Shown in pieces: positions 1 through 10,879 of a stretch of DNA of 64,000 nucleotides. Numbering within the stretch: the first letter of the stretch is position 1; the number at the start of each line of letters is the position of its first letter. Both the position numbers and the translations under genes were made by a program. The notes beneath the pieces were generated by a model. That model did not search any database, was not told the DNA's origin, and saw only the letters and a list, made by a program, of their open reading frames with translations. Origin of the DNA: Yamagishiella unicocca (taxonomy: Eukaryota; Chlorophyta; Chlorophyceae; Chlamydomonadales; Volvocaceae); NCBI GenBank assembly GCA_003116995.1, contig BDSL01000051.1:248001-312000 (forward strand). The letters run 5' to 3'.

Positions 1-474
1 ATACAGTTTGCCACTTGCGCTTGCCTGGCATAAGAAACTCATACTTTCGACCACCAAATGCTCCACGAGCCCTACTCCGACAGAACTGCCAGTTACAGTA
101 GTTACGACTCGTGCCTTTAGGTGCGAACCGAAACGTTGGCATGAAGCCATCAATTGAAGTTCCCACCCGGATGAAAACGATGCTTTCAAAAAATAGTCAA
201 TTAAATTGAAACTTGCGTTCCTTAATGGTATTGGCGATCCTGCACAGAACGTCGCAGGAAGCCCACTCTTCCTGCCTCGACGCCTTTTCCTGCAAAAGCT
301 TAAACCACGGCGTTGAAGTTAGTTCCCCTCACATAGGACGCTGTAGATGATATGGTTTTGTTAAGAGGTGCAAGGGAGCTAGCGGTCGCTCGTATTCTAG
401 CCAAGGCAGCGATTATGTGCTTAGACGGTATTCCCAGCGGCCGCGACTATCCCCTTGCAAACTAATTCGTGCAC
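1..474. other. Upstream region, no gene seen
   Basis: No supportable coding exon. This is presumably the 5' flank and untranslated leader of the gene that starts at 475. I see no clear TATA box close to the start codon. Confidence 0.5.
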
Positions 475-3400
475 ATGGGGCAGTGTACAAGCCATAACTG
501 CACGGATGGCTCTTCGCACAAAGCGCCGCTTGAGGTCGACGACGACACGCCCGGCGACAAGCTCGTCACGTCGGCGGGGATCGAAGCCTCGGTCACAACA
601 AAAGAGCTCTACCTTACGGGGAAAAAAAGTGGCACGGCTACATTGAAGCTCAGCGAAAAATTGGCTTTGGCTGAGGCACTGGCCGGCGGGAGAGACGAGA
701 GGGCCGACCGGTCCGTGCGCTTTGGAGGCGACCGGAGCAATCGGAATAGGCGCCAGAGCCAGGTTCAGGCCCATATCCAATTGCCGGCCAACGCGGGCGA
801 AATTGCATCCGCAATGCCGCCTGCCAGCACCAGCCGCGTGGCGTCGGTTAGCAGCCTCCTGTTCATTCACTCGGGGCCTAACTCTCCAAAATACAACGAC
901 CGCAACAAGGGCCAAAGCTACAACCGCACCACCAGCGGCCCCAGCAGCTTGCACGGCATGGCGTCCGATGCGGCGGCCTCGGTCAACAGCGCGGAAGCCG
1001 CAGGCGGCAGTAGCGTGCACGGCGGCAGTAGCAACCGCCGCGGCTTAGATGAGGCGACGGCGGTGATCGCGATGACTAAGGCGCTCCAGGGCGCCTCCGC
1101 CTCGCCACCCAGCGGGTCTCGCAGCCACAACTACCATCAACAGCAACAGCAGCAGCAGCAGCAGCAGCAGCATACCCATCCTGGCGGCCTCCCTAAGCTT
1201 CCTGCTGCCGGTGCAGCGCCGAGGATCGCCCGGGTGCAGCCGGTCTCGGGGAGGGCGAGCCCCGGCCCGGTAGGTTCGGTTGGTTTTCGGTTCCCGGGGA
1301 GTGGCCGCCGTGCGAGCCCGCTGCCAAGTGCGCGGCGGCGGCAGCAGGGCTGCGTGGGGGGCTGACTCATGCAGTCGTACATGGGCGTCCTCTCGTATCT
1401 CCTCGTCCTACGCCGTGTGTCTAACGTGAGTGGCGGGTTTTGCTCCTCTCCCCCCGCTGCCTATCCCGGGGGGATACAGGTGAGCGATGGTGCGGACGAA
1501 GGGCGCCAGCCTCCGCCGTTTGTACGGCTCAGTACGGCGGTTATGGCGTTGGAGGTACGGCCGTGAGGCGGTCGCGGGGGCTGGTTACGGCAAGGCGCGA
1601 GGGGCGGGGGGGGGGCGCGGGGGCGGAAGGCTGAAATCGGGTGTATGGGGAGCTGGGGCAAAGCGGGGGGTGGTTTCAGGTCGCGGCGTGCGCGTGTCGC
1701 TGCTAGTGACCTGACGTGGTGGTTTTATCGGTGGCGATGTGCCGATGGTGGGCGGGGGTGATCTGACGGGGGCGGTGTGTGGTGTCAGGGTCCTCTTCGT
1801 GATTCCCGGTGCAAGCAGTCTCCCTCCACATACACCCACCCACACCCACACCCACACACGTACCTTGCCATCCTGTCAGTCGACTCCCGAACGCCCCAAG
1901 CTCATTCCTCGCCGCGCCCCCCCCCGCCTTCCTGCCACACACCCCGCCTTCCTGCCACACACCCCGCCTTCCTGCCACACACCCCGCCTTCCTGCCACAC
2001 CCCCGGCCTTCCTGCCACACACCCCGCTGCCGTAACCGCAGGTGCTGGTGGAGCCCGCTAGCCGCCTCTGCCCCAGCCACCAGCGGCTCCAGCTTCACAC
2101 GCAGCAGCAAAACAACTACGTCGGCGGCGGCACGGCACCAGCTGAAACCCTAATCCCCACCCGGATGTCCCCCAAGGGCGGCGACAGTGGCACGGTCGGA
2201 TCGCGGTCGCCGGGCGCAGCGCGTGGTACACATGAGATGGCGACAGGCGTGTGTGTGTGTGTGTGGGGGGGGGGTTACAATAAAAGAACCGGTAACTCGA
2301 CTGGGGAAATGTGGTGGTGGTGGGGGGTTGCAAGGAAAACCCGTGTTGCGACAGGTGTGTGGGGTTACAATAAAAGAACCGGTAACGCGACTGGAGAAAT
2401 GTAGTGGGGGGGGGAGCCGGAGAGAGTGGGAGGAGGACGGGGTATGGGGGCACGATATGGCACCTTCGATGACAGCGACCGAACTACCAAAACTCACCCT
2501 TCGCCGCAGTCCTGCGGTCAAAGACCGCTCTTCTCTTACAACTCCCTCGCCCTCCCTGCCTTACAACCGCCCCGCCCCGCCCCGCCCCGCCCCGCCCGCA
2601 GCCCCCGCCTTCCACTCCCAGTCCTCCCCGGACGCCAGCCGCAACCCAGCTGCCGCTGACGAGGTGACGATAGTGGAGGACGAGGTGACCCGAGGGGCGG
2701 ACGCCGAAGCCGGCGAGGAGGCCGCCTCTTCGCCAGCACGCAAAGTCCTGACACATGGGTCATCTCAGGCACCTCGCCCCAACATGGACCTGGCGGCCCA
2801 GACCAAGGTACCGCGTAGTAGCTTATGTGGCTGCGAAGGGAGGGGAGCGCTACGGAAGAAGCCGCGAGGGCTGGGCGGGTTCTACAAGGGACGGGCGGGT
2901 TCTTGGGTTTTAGGGCTTTTGGGTGGGCCCGTATTGCACCCGTCCCGCGCCCTACTGCTTTTCTGCTGGACAGGAGGATAGATTTTGTAACCGATTTCCT
3001 ACCGGTATTCAGTGCCGTCCTACCGGTATTCAGTGCCGTCCCCTCACGTGCCCCTCTGTTGGCATCTTCCGCTCGCAGCGGGCCGCGTTCAAGGGACCCG
3101 CGAGTGCCACCGCGCCCACCCAAGCCGGACACACCGCGCTGCGGCCCCTCCCCACCATCGCCTACATGTCCGAAACCGCCGACCAGGTGTCGAGTCAGCA
3201 TGAGTGGGACTCGGTTTCGGAGCAGCTGCATCGCGTCACCGCCGCCCGTGGCTCTCTCGCGCGTGCAGCCGGCGGCGAGGTGGGCACTGGAGCGGTTCCG
3301 ACGTCGATGGATGTGGTTTCGCCCTTTAGCGGCCTGCAGCAGCAGCAGCAGCGGCAGCGGCAGCAGCAGCAGCAGCAGCAGTACCAAGCGGCAGCGTCAG

Positions 3401-4276
3401 CGCGCAGCAGTGGGGCCAGCGACCCGGCTGGGCAGCAGGTACGGCTGTGCGGCTGTTTCATGTTGCCCAAACCCCAACATCCCGGAGCCACGCAGCCTCT
3501 CCCAAGGCCCCTCATCAACTCGTTACCCCCCTCCCTGACCCCCGCCCACCATACACACGCACACACGCACACAGCATACTTAAAACACACGCACACGTGG
3601 GCCCTAAGCCCCCCTTTCGATACCCCTCCTGAAAAGCTTCCTCGCGACCTGCTTGCCGGAATCCCCGGAGACCAGACACCCTGCTTCCCACTCCCCTTGG
3701 CCAGCAACCACCAACGGCTACGGTGCCTTTGACCGGCTCCGAATCCGCCGCCGATGCCCCCCGCAGCTGCAGCTGAACGTTGATCTGACTGAGGCGCTTC
3801 AGTCCAGCCCCCGCGCAAGCCCTAACCGGGTGGACTTCAAGGCCGTACAGCACGCGGGGAGCCTGAGCACAGCCGCAGCAGGAGCCAATCGCGTCCTCTC
3901 CCTGCAGACGCCCGGCCTCTCCTGTATCCCTGCAGAAACCGCCAGCCTCCCCTGCCCTCTGAGAATGGGTTCCTCGCTGGGTTGCCAAGGGCCAAGATCG
4001 CCCAGGGGCTCGGCGGGTTTGAGCAGCTGCACGGGCAGCTGGCTAACGGCGCAGACCCGTAGCCAGGGAGGCCTTGTGTCTGGATCCGGATCTGGATCGG
4101 TTGAGCCGGCGGCGGCGACGGCGGCGGCTGGGGGCAGCACGCCCGGAAAGGCAGTGGAGGTGGGGTCGGACCGGCATGGTTTCGGAGCAGCAGCGGCGGC
4201 GGCGCCGGTGCTGTCCGGGCTGGTGGCGGGCCCGGTCCAGGCGGAGCTGACCTGCATTCCCGGAGGTGTGGCGTAG
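475..4276 (+). CDS. Low-complexity protein with MGQC (putative acylated) N-terminus
   Basis: Five exons fit one open frame: 475-1269, 2042-2225, 2602-2807, 3079-3438 and 3767-4276 (TAG), giving 684 aa. All introns are GT..AG and the phases match. The ATG at 475 is chosen because it yields MGQCTS. A glycine at position 2 followed by Cys4 and Ser6 resembles N-myristoylation plus palmitoylation signals, so attachment to a membrane is inferred. The rest is rich in Ser, Ala, Gly and Gln, with polyglutamine runs at about residues 225-235 and in exon 4. There is no recognisable enzymatic domain. A short less-repetitive stretch in exon 4 (SETADQVSSQHEWDSVSEQL) could be helical. Function is unknown. 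It could be a signalling scaffold, or the N-terminal part of a larger model if the final stop is mis-assigned. Intron 2 carries two copies of a dispersed repeat. Confidence 0.7.
1139..1171 (+). repeat. CAG trinucleotide run, coding polyglutamine
   Basis: Near-pure CAG/CAA codons in exon 1 encode an uninterrupted glutamine tract of about eleven residues. A second CAG cluster in exon 4 (about 3340-3380) encodes more glutamine, interrupted by arginine. Confidence 0.85.
1926..2025 (+). repeat. 20-bp minisatellite in intron 1
   Basis: Five head-to-tail copies of a unit built on GCCTTCCTGCCACACACCCC lie just before the exon 2 acceptor at 2041. The copies differ by single bases. The pyrimidine-rich unit effectively forms the polypyrimidine tract of this acceptor. 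Confidence 0.85.
2274..2407 (+). repeat. Dispersed repeat family 1, two tandem copies
   Basis: Two copies (2274-2317 and 2364-2407) share the core AAGAACCGGTAACKCGACTG preceded by GTTACAATAA, and both follow a GCGACAGGTGTG-like leader. Related copies occur at 54836-54880 (same strand) and 53171-53210 (opposite strand), in introns of an unrelated transporter gene. The origin is unknown and no coding potential is visible. Confidence 0.75.
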
Positions 4277-6696
4277 AGAGCTCGGCACTGGGCCCCCCCA
4301 CACACACGATTGGCTCGGGAGCCGCGCTGGTGCTGTGCACTCGCCGGCTGGGTCTTGCAGGTCTTGGATCCTAGGAGCTATGTTTGTTTGTTGTTGAGGG
4401 CAAGATGGCTTACACATTTCCGCTTACGTCCACACGCGCTTTTCCGACGGCCAGCTGCAGTGCCGAACTTGGCAAAGCCCGCAAGCGGCCAACGCGGAGT
4501 GTAGCTCTGCCGGAGGGTGGTTTACAAAGTTGGGAACCGTTGTTTCCGTTTGCGCGAACAAAGGCGCGAGAGGGGCATAAACGCGCGAGGGGGGTGGGGG
4601 TGCGTCAGTGTGATCACCCAGTTCGACTACGGGAATGCTTGGGTTGCACAGCTGGAAGCGCGTGTCGAATGATTCTTATCTGATCCTGGTGGATGGCACC
4701 ATGCTGATTGCGATTGAAGGGGCATGGGCCTGGCACCCGGATGTTGATCCTGGCTGCCCCGAGCGAAGCGTTTCGCATCGAGATATCAGATCCGCGGCCA
4801 CTGAGCAATGCGCCCTAGGCGCCATACTCGATGTGCACGCGTCGTTGCACAATTTGTATTTCCTTATCGTTCTGACCCTGCGCAACGTTTGGCTTGTGCA
4901 GCTTCCTTGCAACTGGGTTCGCTGCAACTGGGTTCGCTGATGATTTGCCATCGACTATCACTTCTGGACTTTTGTCGTTGGCGCATCTCGCTGAAGGCAG
5001 GGCGTCGATCACCCGCAAGGTCATCCGCAGCAGATGAGAGATTGGGAGCTGCTGGATGTTTAATTGAACCTGCTTGGCCTCTTTGGACCGCTGAGTGAAC
5101 TGTGATGATCCTGCCACATTACGAGTAGGTATGCTAATTGTTCCAGGAGATGTCGACCATCTTTTTCCTTGAATTGATGGGGGGCTCTGTGCGGCTGCGC
5201 CTGTGCTCGCCAGCCATGAAGCCATGGGGGTGGGGGTTGAAGGGGGTTGGTTGCCCCACAGTCCCGTGTTGTGGTATTATAAATTCGGTTACGGGCCCAT
5301 AATATGGGGTTAGTAGGTATGTGAGGTCACATGTAAATCCATGCATGCCATCTGGTGAGGCATGATGGTGGGCATGATGGTGGGGCACGATGGTGGGCAT
5401 CATATGCGAATGCAGGCCAGTCGGCGCAAATCATGGCGCAGGGTGCTGGGCTGCCGGCAGCCCGCGGCGGGCAGGCTGGATTCCCGAGGTTCTGCGAATG
5501 GCTGGGCCCTATGGGTCCTATGGGTCCTACGGGCGGCAAGCAGCGGGCCTTCGGGCCACATATTCTCGAGAGAATATGGCGCGAACACGCATCTGTCTGG
5601 CATCTAGCAACTAGCAACTAGCACCTAGCGCCTAGGGGCAACCCATCCCACCCACCACCTCCCGCCCCACGCGTCGACACGCGAGTTTCCCCGCTGCCTC
5701 ACCCCTCTGGGGACTGTGTGTATGTACAGCACCAGCTCGTGCCCGGATGGCTGCGTAGTCAGAGGCGCAAGAGGGGGGTCTGGGACTCGGGATCCGACGG
5801 GTGGTGTATTGATCATCTGGGATTGTACACGGTAGTTGCGATGACGGCCGGCAGGGTCGACCGGATCATTGGAGTTGTTGTAACGGTTACAGTGGGTTCC
5901 AGACCAAAAGGCAAGAGCTGGAGTGTTTGGACTCGAGTGGTGCGGGGCGGTGCGGTGCCTTTTGCGTTGCTTTCAACCATGGTACAGTGGTTGGATGTAC
6001 CGGTATCTTTTTTCGAGACATGACATGCTGGGACACACTCGGCTGTCAGGTTGGTTGTACGACAAGGCGGCGAGACGAGGTGTCCTGGTGTTCGGTGACC
6101 TGGGGGAACGACCCGCGAGTAAGGTTGGCTGGTTGGTTTCTTGTGACGCGGCCCGGTCGGGCCGCGCCCCCCTCACGATATTGCTGCCGGTCCCCGGCGG
6201 CCTTCGGAATCCGCCACGTGGTTGAACGGCAGGTATGACGATATGCTGACGGTTGTGATTGTCATGTTTCGTGTCTAAAGTGTAAGGCTTACTGAGTGGA
6301 GCTGATGGGGGATGCTGTAGCCGGTGTACTACATTCATTAGTAGACGCGATCAAACGTCGTGTTTAAAGCGATTCCGGTGGATAGCCCGCCCGTGCGTTC
6401 TGGCTGTGTGCGTTTATGGTTAGGGTAGTCGATGCATGACGTGCCCTGGCTTGCTGTTTGTGATGTATAGGTTCTTTCTGGTTCTGTTGGATGTCATATT
6501 CGTCCCTCATGGTGCTTCTCGACTCCAGGAGGCGACGGCAGGAGGCCTTGTTCGCTCCCCAGGTTGGGAGCATGTAAGCCCATGCGCTGCCCATGAAAGC
6601 CCCCCTTGCCGCCCAGGGTCGCCCTGCTGCCTGGCCACCCAACCTGGCTCAACAGGGCCCAGCACAGCGGCACTGCTGCCTGACCACAACATCCTG
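4277..6696. other. 3' flank and gene-free region
   Basis: Only short open frames in conflicting phases are present, with no domain and no consistent splicing. The first kilobase is probably the 3' untranslated region of the 475-4276 gene, because the first TGTAA downstream is at 5332. The remainder up to the retroelement tail at about 6697 shows simple direct repeats (GGTCCTATGGGTCCTA near 5513, ATGGTGGGC near 5363) and nothing I can identify. Confidence 0.5.
5332..5336 (+). terminator. Candidate poly(A) signal TGTAA
   Basis: TGTAA is the usual polyadenylation signal of chlamydomonadalean genes. This is the first one after the stop codon at 4276, which implies a long 3' UTR of about 1.05 kb. 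Confidence 0.4.
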
Positions 6697-9359
6697 TTGA
6701 TGATGATGACGTGCTACACGTGACTGGGGGTGTAGCCCAGGTGGTAACAGACTAAACGAGCCGTGCGGCTCCTCGCCTCGCCAAACGTAAAACAGGCGTT
6801 TGTACACTCAGGTTCCTTAGACAAGAAAAATAACTATCGCCCAAAGGGTTCGACATTATTACGCGTAGCCCAGATCTGGTCCAATAGACTGGCCAACTTA
6901 ACCTGGTCGAAAGTGTGCATGATAGATCTCATATCCCCAACGGGTAATTGCATGTCCACTCTTAGGTTGGCATACGCAGGGCAAACACACAGTACATGCT
7001 GCTCATCTTCAATAGCGCCACTGGAGCAAATCCGGCACAACCTCTGTTCCCTAGGCAACCCCTGAGCCCTGTTGGCCGCTATGGGCCAACAGCACATACG
7101 GAAGCGCATAAGACGTCGGTGCCGCTCAAAAGGCATGCAGGCCGACACGTGCGGCAGCCATGTGATGGGCGCACTACGCTCAAAGGGTAGTCCCATCCAA
7201 TGCTTGTACTTCGACATATGGATGCCAGGCTGCTTCCCGTCTGAAAGGAAGGAGCACGGCGTTGCATCTAGCCTACCATGACTCCAACCTTCCATCAGCT
7301 TCTCACGCAGAGCCCCAATAAGTATGCTCGCTGGCAGCGGTTTAGACACCAGCCACGAAGCTTTCTCTCGCTCACTGAGGCCACTGGGCAAGCCGCTCCA
7401 AAGATCAACACCTAGTGCAGAGCAAAACCGTAGAAAGCCGGCGCCCCACCCACTATCGGCCGGCACAAGTAGAGCATCACATAGCTCCTCCAACAAGGCG
7501 GCGTGGCAGTGTGTCCCCGGCTGCTCCACAATGCGGTTGAAAAAGCCTAAGATCAACTTGAAAATGAAGTAATGCACAGGCAGCTGGGATAGCTCAGCAA
7601 ACAGCAACCGGTGCGAGGGGCGTGAGACTCCTGCAGCCTGCCTCATAAACGTAATTTGCAGCCGAACGGCCGGATCCTTGAGGGTGGCTTCAAAAAGGCC
7701 ATTAGCAAGGTTATTACTATCCCGGCGGCGGCTGCCTACCGGACCACCGTCCATAGCCTCCACTAAAGCATCAGGGCCCCACACCTCACACCCGTAGGTA
7801 AGGATAGACCTCACTCGAGCTTGAAAAGTGCGCATTCTGACGTCCGGGGCCCGAATTTTACGCCTGTCCAGCTTAGCTGCTAAGCTAAACATAGCTGCGC
7901 GCGCGGAGTCAAGTAGTGCATGTCGACACGTAGCAAACGGCAAACCGGGGCCGTATACGAGCCCCAGGTACTTCGCCTTATCAACAGCAGGAATGCTCTC
8001 ACCCTTAAGCCGCAACCGCTCACACTGGGCAGCCACCCGTGCCGCCTTGATTTCGCTGTGCGCAAACACCATTCGCTCACATTTTTTGACATTCGCACGC
8101 ATCCCGAAAGCATCGACGTAACGGAGCAGCTCACCCATACGCGCACACGACGTGGCCAGAAGGCTAATATCGTCCGCGTAGAACAGCAGCGAAACAGGAA
8201 CACCCCCAAGCCGCGGGGCAGCATTCGGGTGTGAGGAATGGTCGCCCTCATCCTGCGCATCAATGTAATCGCCCAAAGCTTCTATAAAAAGTCCGAAGAG
8301 CTCCGTACTCAGCGGATCGCCCTGCTTGACGCCCTGCTCGGAGGTGAAAGTGTCACCAAGCGCCCCATCGACCTTCACCCGCATCGTGACCTTCTCGTAC
8401 GCTTTCTTTATTGCCTCAAGTAAATGGCCTTGAACACCTCGCTCCTCTAGACGCACCCATAGCACCTCCCTGGGTACTTTGTCGAAAGCCTTCTCAAAAT
8501 CAATCTGCACAATGATAAGGGGAGATGCACCTGGCCGCTTGTGACGATCAGTAAGCACCCTTTTCACAAACAGGTGGTGAACCGTACCGTACTTCGAGCG
8601 AAAACCTGCTTGACCACGGTGGCGCAGCCCTAACTCCTGTCCCGCCTTGATCAGCCGCTGCAACAACACTGCGGCATACAGCTTAGCTAGCGCGCCGCCA
8701 ACAGCAATACCCCGATAATTGCCAGGCTCCCGGGGGTCGCCCTTCTTGAACACAGGCGTAACGAGAGTAGTAGTGAATTGCTCAGGGAAGTCCCCCGTGC
8801 AAAAAATGTGTTGTAGCAAAACCAGCAAGGTGGGAGCCAGACGATTCAGCTCGGCCTGCCCCGGCCTATCACCCTCCTGCCTCAGCCTGCGCGCGTACTT
8901 GTAGCACTCAGCGGGTACAGACTCGCTGCCTGGTGACTTCCCATTGGGCAGCCGCCGGATGGCACGCGAGACCTCTTCCAAAGTGAGCGGCTCGTTCAGA
9001 ATGCCGGCCGCTTTCTCACGCCTATGCCTCACCACACCCAGGTCCACCCATGCAGCGTTCGGGTCACGCACGCGGGTATTGATAAACGCAAGAGCGCTAT
9101 TCACTTCCGTGATGTTGTGCCCTCCCGCTCCCGCATCAACAACATCCTGCAGTGCCTATTGCTGCAGCCAGACTCGCGGCATGGCGGGTATCCTTGCTGT
9201 ACGGCCGACTGGTTTCGGAGACCTCCAGGCACATACCTTCGGCGGGACCAGCCGGAGCAGCACGTCACCGCACTGCGCTACAATCGACATCTCATTTGGC
9301 CTGCAGCTGCATGCCCGGCTATGCCTGGTTCCATCTGATTCTCGTGTGCCGCCGCGCAT
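6697..9359 (-). mobile_element. 5'-truncated non-LTR retrotransposon (LINE)
   Basis: The element runs on the minus strand. It has a single reverse-transcriptase reading frame, a short 3' untranslated segment (6833 to about 6710) and a small ATC/CAT trinucleotide tail at 6697-6710. The ORF can be followed upstream through an in-frame TAG at 9156-9158 to at least 9359. No complete endonuclease is visible, so the 5' end is missing or degraded. I could not identify target-site duplications. The clade is most likely L1-like or a related green-algal LINE, and that assignment is an inference. Confidence 0.85.
6834..9104 (-). CDS. LINE reverse transcriptase with C-terminal zinc motif
   Basis: The protein carries the ordered motifs of a non-LTR reverse transcriptase: LPNGKSPG, PVFKKGDPREPGNYRGI, QAGFRSKYGTVHHLF, the catalytic aspartate block IDFEKAFDKV, GVKQGDPLS, and the YADD box in LLFYADDISLLA, with the catalytic aspartates intact. 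Near the C-terminus CRICSSGAIEDEQHVLCVC is a CCHC-like zinc motif often found at the end of LINE ORF2 proteins. The 9104 start is only a GTG within a longer frame. Coding sense continues upstream to a TAG at 9156-9158 and beyond it, so this is the 3' portion of ORF2 and not a native start. RT activity looks possible but autonomous mobility is unlikely. Confidence 0.9.
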   Translation of the reverse strand: MNSALAFINTRVRDPNAAWVDLGVVRHRREKAAGILNEPLTLEEVSRAIRRLPNGKSPGSESVPAECYKYARRLRQEGDRPGQAELNRLAPTLLVLLQHIFCTGDFPEQFTTTLVTPVFKKGDPREPGNYRGIAVGGALAKLYAAVLLQRLIKAGQELGLRHRGQAGFRSKYGTVHHLFVKRVLTDRHKRPGASPLIIVQIDFEKAFDKVPREVLWVRLEERGVQGHLLEAIKKAYEKVTMRVKVDGALGDTFTSEQGVKQGDPLSTELFGLFIEALGDYIDAQDEGDHSSHPNAAPRLGGVPVSLLFYADDISLLATSCARMGELLRYVDAFGMRANVKKCERMVFAHSEIKAARVAAQCERLRLKGESIPAVDKAKYLGLVYGPGLPFATCRHALLDSARAAMFSLAAKLDRRKIRAPDVRMRTFQARVRSILTYGCEVWGPDALVEAMDGGPVGSRRRDSNNLANGLFEATLKDPAVRLQITFMRQAAGVSRPSHRLLFAELSQLPVHYFIFKLILGFFNRIVEQPGTHCHAALLEELCDALLVPADSGWGAGFLRFCSALGVDLWSGLPSGLSEREKASWLVSKPLPASILIGALREKLMEGWSHGRLDATPCSFLSDGKQPGIHMSKYKHWMGLPFERSAPITWLPHVSACMPFERHRRLMRFRMCCWPIAANRAQGLPREQRLCRICSSGAIEDEQHVLCVCPAYANLRVDMQLPVGDMRSIMHTFDQVKLASLLDQIWATRNNVEPFGR

Positions 9360-10879
9360 GGCCTTACTCGCATCGTGATCCGGATCTGGCCGGACAACAG
9401 CAGACAGCAGGTATCCGCAGGGTCGCCAAAAGGGTCTATCTGGCGGATATCAGGGGAAGGTACCCGCCATATGGCGCCGCTGTTCGCTGTTCGTATGCAG
9501 GTAATCGAAACCTAGCGACAGTTACAAAGTGGAGTGTGCCTCGCGTATATAGAGAGAACAGACGCCTACAGACGCAATTTAAAAGGCATCCCGCGTGTGG
9601 GTTCATAGCCGTAGCGATGTGCCCGGCTATGGCTGCTCGCCGACAAGTGTTCCGCTACTTGCGTAATCGCAACTGCGTGTGTCGTCCAAAGTCGCATAAT
9701 ACCGGTATACCACGTTTGTTTTCGGTTTGCGGTCAGGTCAGGTCGGATATGCCGTCCTCACAGCCGCCTCAGCCGCCTCTCCTCCTGGCAGCCATGTAGT
9801 CCCACGTCATCCTCCACATGCACCAGACGCTCTTCGGATGAACTACTTGTCCAGGTCTTCATGCCAAGCCCAGATGCGACCGTCTCGTCAAGGCCGCGGT
9901 CGGATCTCATACCGTAAATCAACCCAAGATATCAGCCCCCACCCCAAGATCCAACTAGCTGCAGTAAAAATGCATCGCTCCAGTATCTTCTGCACGGCAG
10001 TTACCATTTGTAGGGGCAGGCGCCGAGGCAAGTAGTGCATCTCGGGTATTCACCTCGCCTAGGACGGCACTTACGCAAACGAAGGCGCCGTTGACGTCCA
10101 CGGAAGGCCGAGACGCGAGACGCGACAATTTAGGCTCCGAGGAATAAAGCAAGTTATGAAACGTTCTACCAGGCCACAAGTCTCGCACCATGCACGCACA
10201 GAAGCGCCGCTCAAAACGCAGGCGAACGACGAAGACAATAGTCAATGTGTGCCTCTCCGTTTGTAGGGTGATCGGGAATTTCGCGGCGAAAGTAAGCCAT
10301 CCGAATTAAGGCCGCATGACGTCGCCGTCCCTCGGCTTCACCACCATCACCCTGCGCCCCTCATCGCGTGACAAGGCCGGACGCCGGCTTCGGGTCCGGC
10401 AGCGGCCATGAGGCTCTGGCACGCCTTGTTATCCGCAGCTCGCTGGCGAGTCCACTGTCGTACTATGTCGTGCACTTTGTACGGGGGAAATCGCCCCCCT
10501 TCCCGTCATTCAGCCCGTGAGGTCGTGTTGGTCCGCCACGCCAAAATGCATCGCAAACAACCCAGCATGAGGTTGGAGTGGAGGTTTCCTGGCCAAAAGC
10601 GATGGGCTTAGGACGAGGATGATTGCGAGCACCGATAATCGTCCCCCAAACCAGCCGGAAACAACCCGGTTTCTTCCTCCATGCCCTGCTGCAGCTGCTG
10701 CCGCTATTACGGTATCTGTACGGCACCATTCCGTTGGTTGCGGCGTTGCTGCCGTACCCTGGCCTGTACGGCCCCAAGCGGCTTCCTCAACCAAACATGT
10801 CGCTCCACATGCGTAGTCCTCGGCCCCCTCCAGTGTACAGGCTGCCCGCTGCTGCTACTGCCGCCGCCACCGCCACTCG
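9360..10879. other. Gene-free region downstream of R1
   Basis: No supportable exon on either strand and no kinase-like motif. On the minus strand this lies directly after the R1 stop codon. The first TTACA (reverse complement of TGTAA) is at 9522-9526, so much of it may be the R1 3' UTR. Confidence 0.45.
9522..9526 (-). terminator. Candidate poly(A) signal for R1
   Basis: TGTAA on the minus strand, about 1.35 kb past the R1 stop. It is the nearest match I found. The long UTR makes this tentative. Confidence 0.3.

Noticed and set aside
2905..2925. TTTTAGGG, the Chlamydomonas telomere unit (also near 42690 and 59740)
   Set aside because: Only single units occur, not tandem repeats, so they do not show an interstitial telomere.
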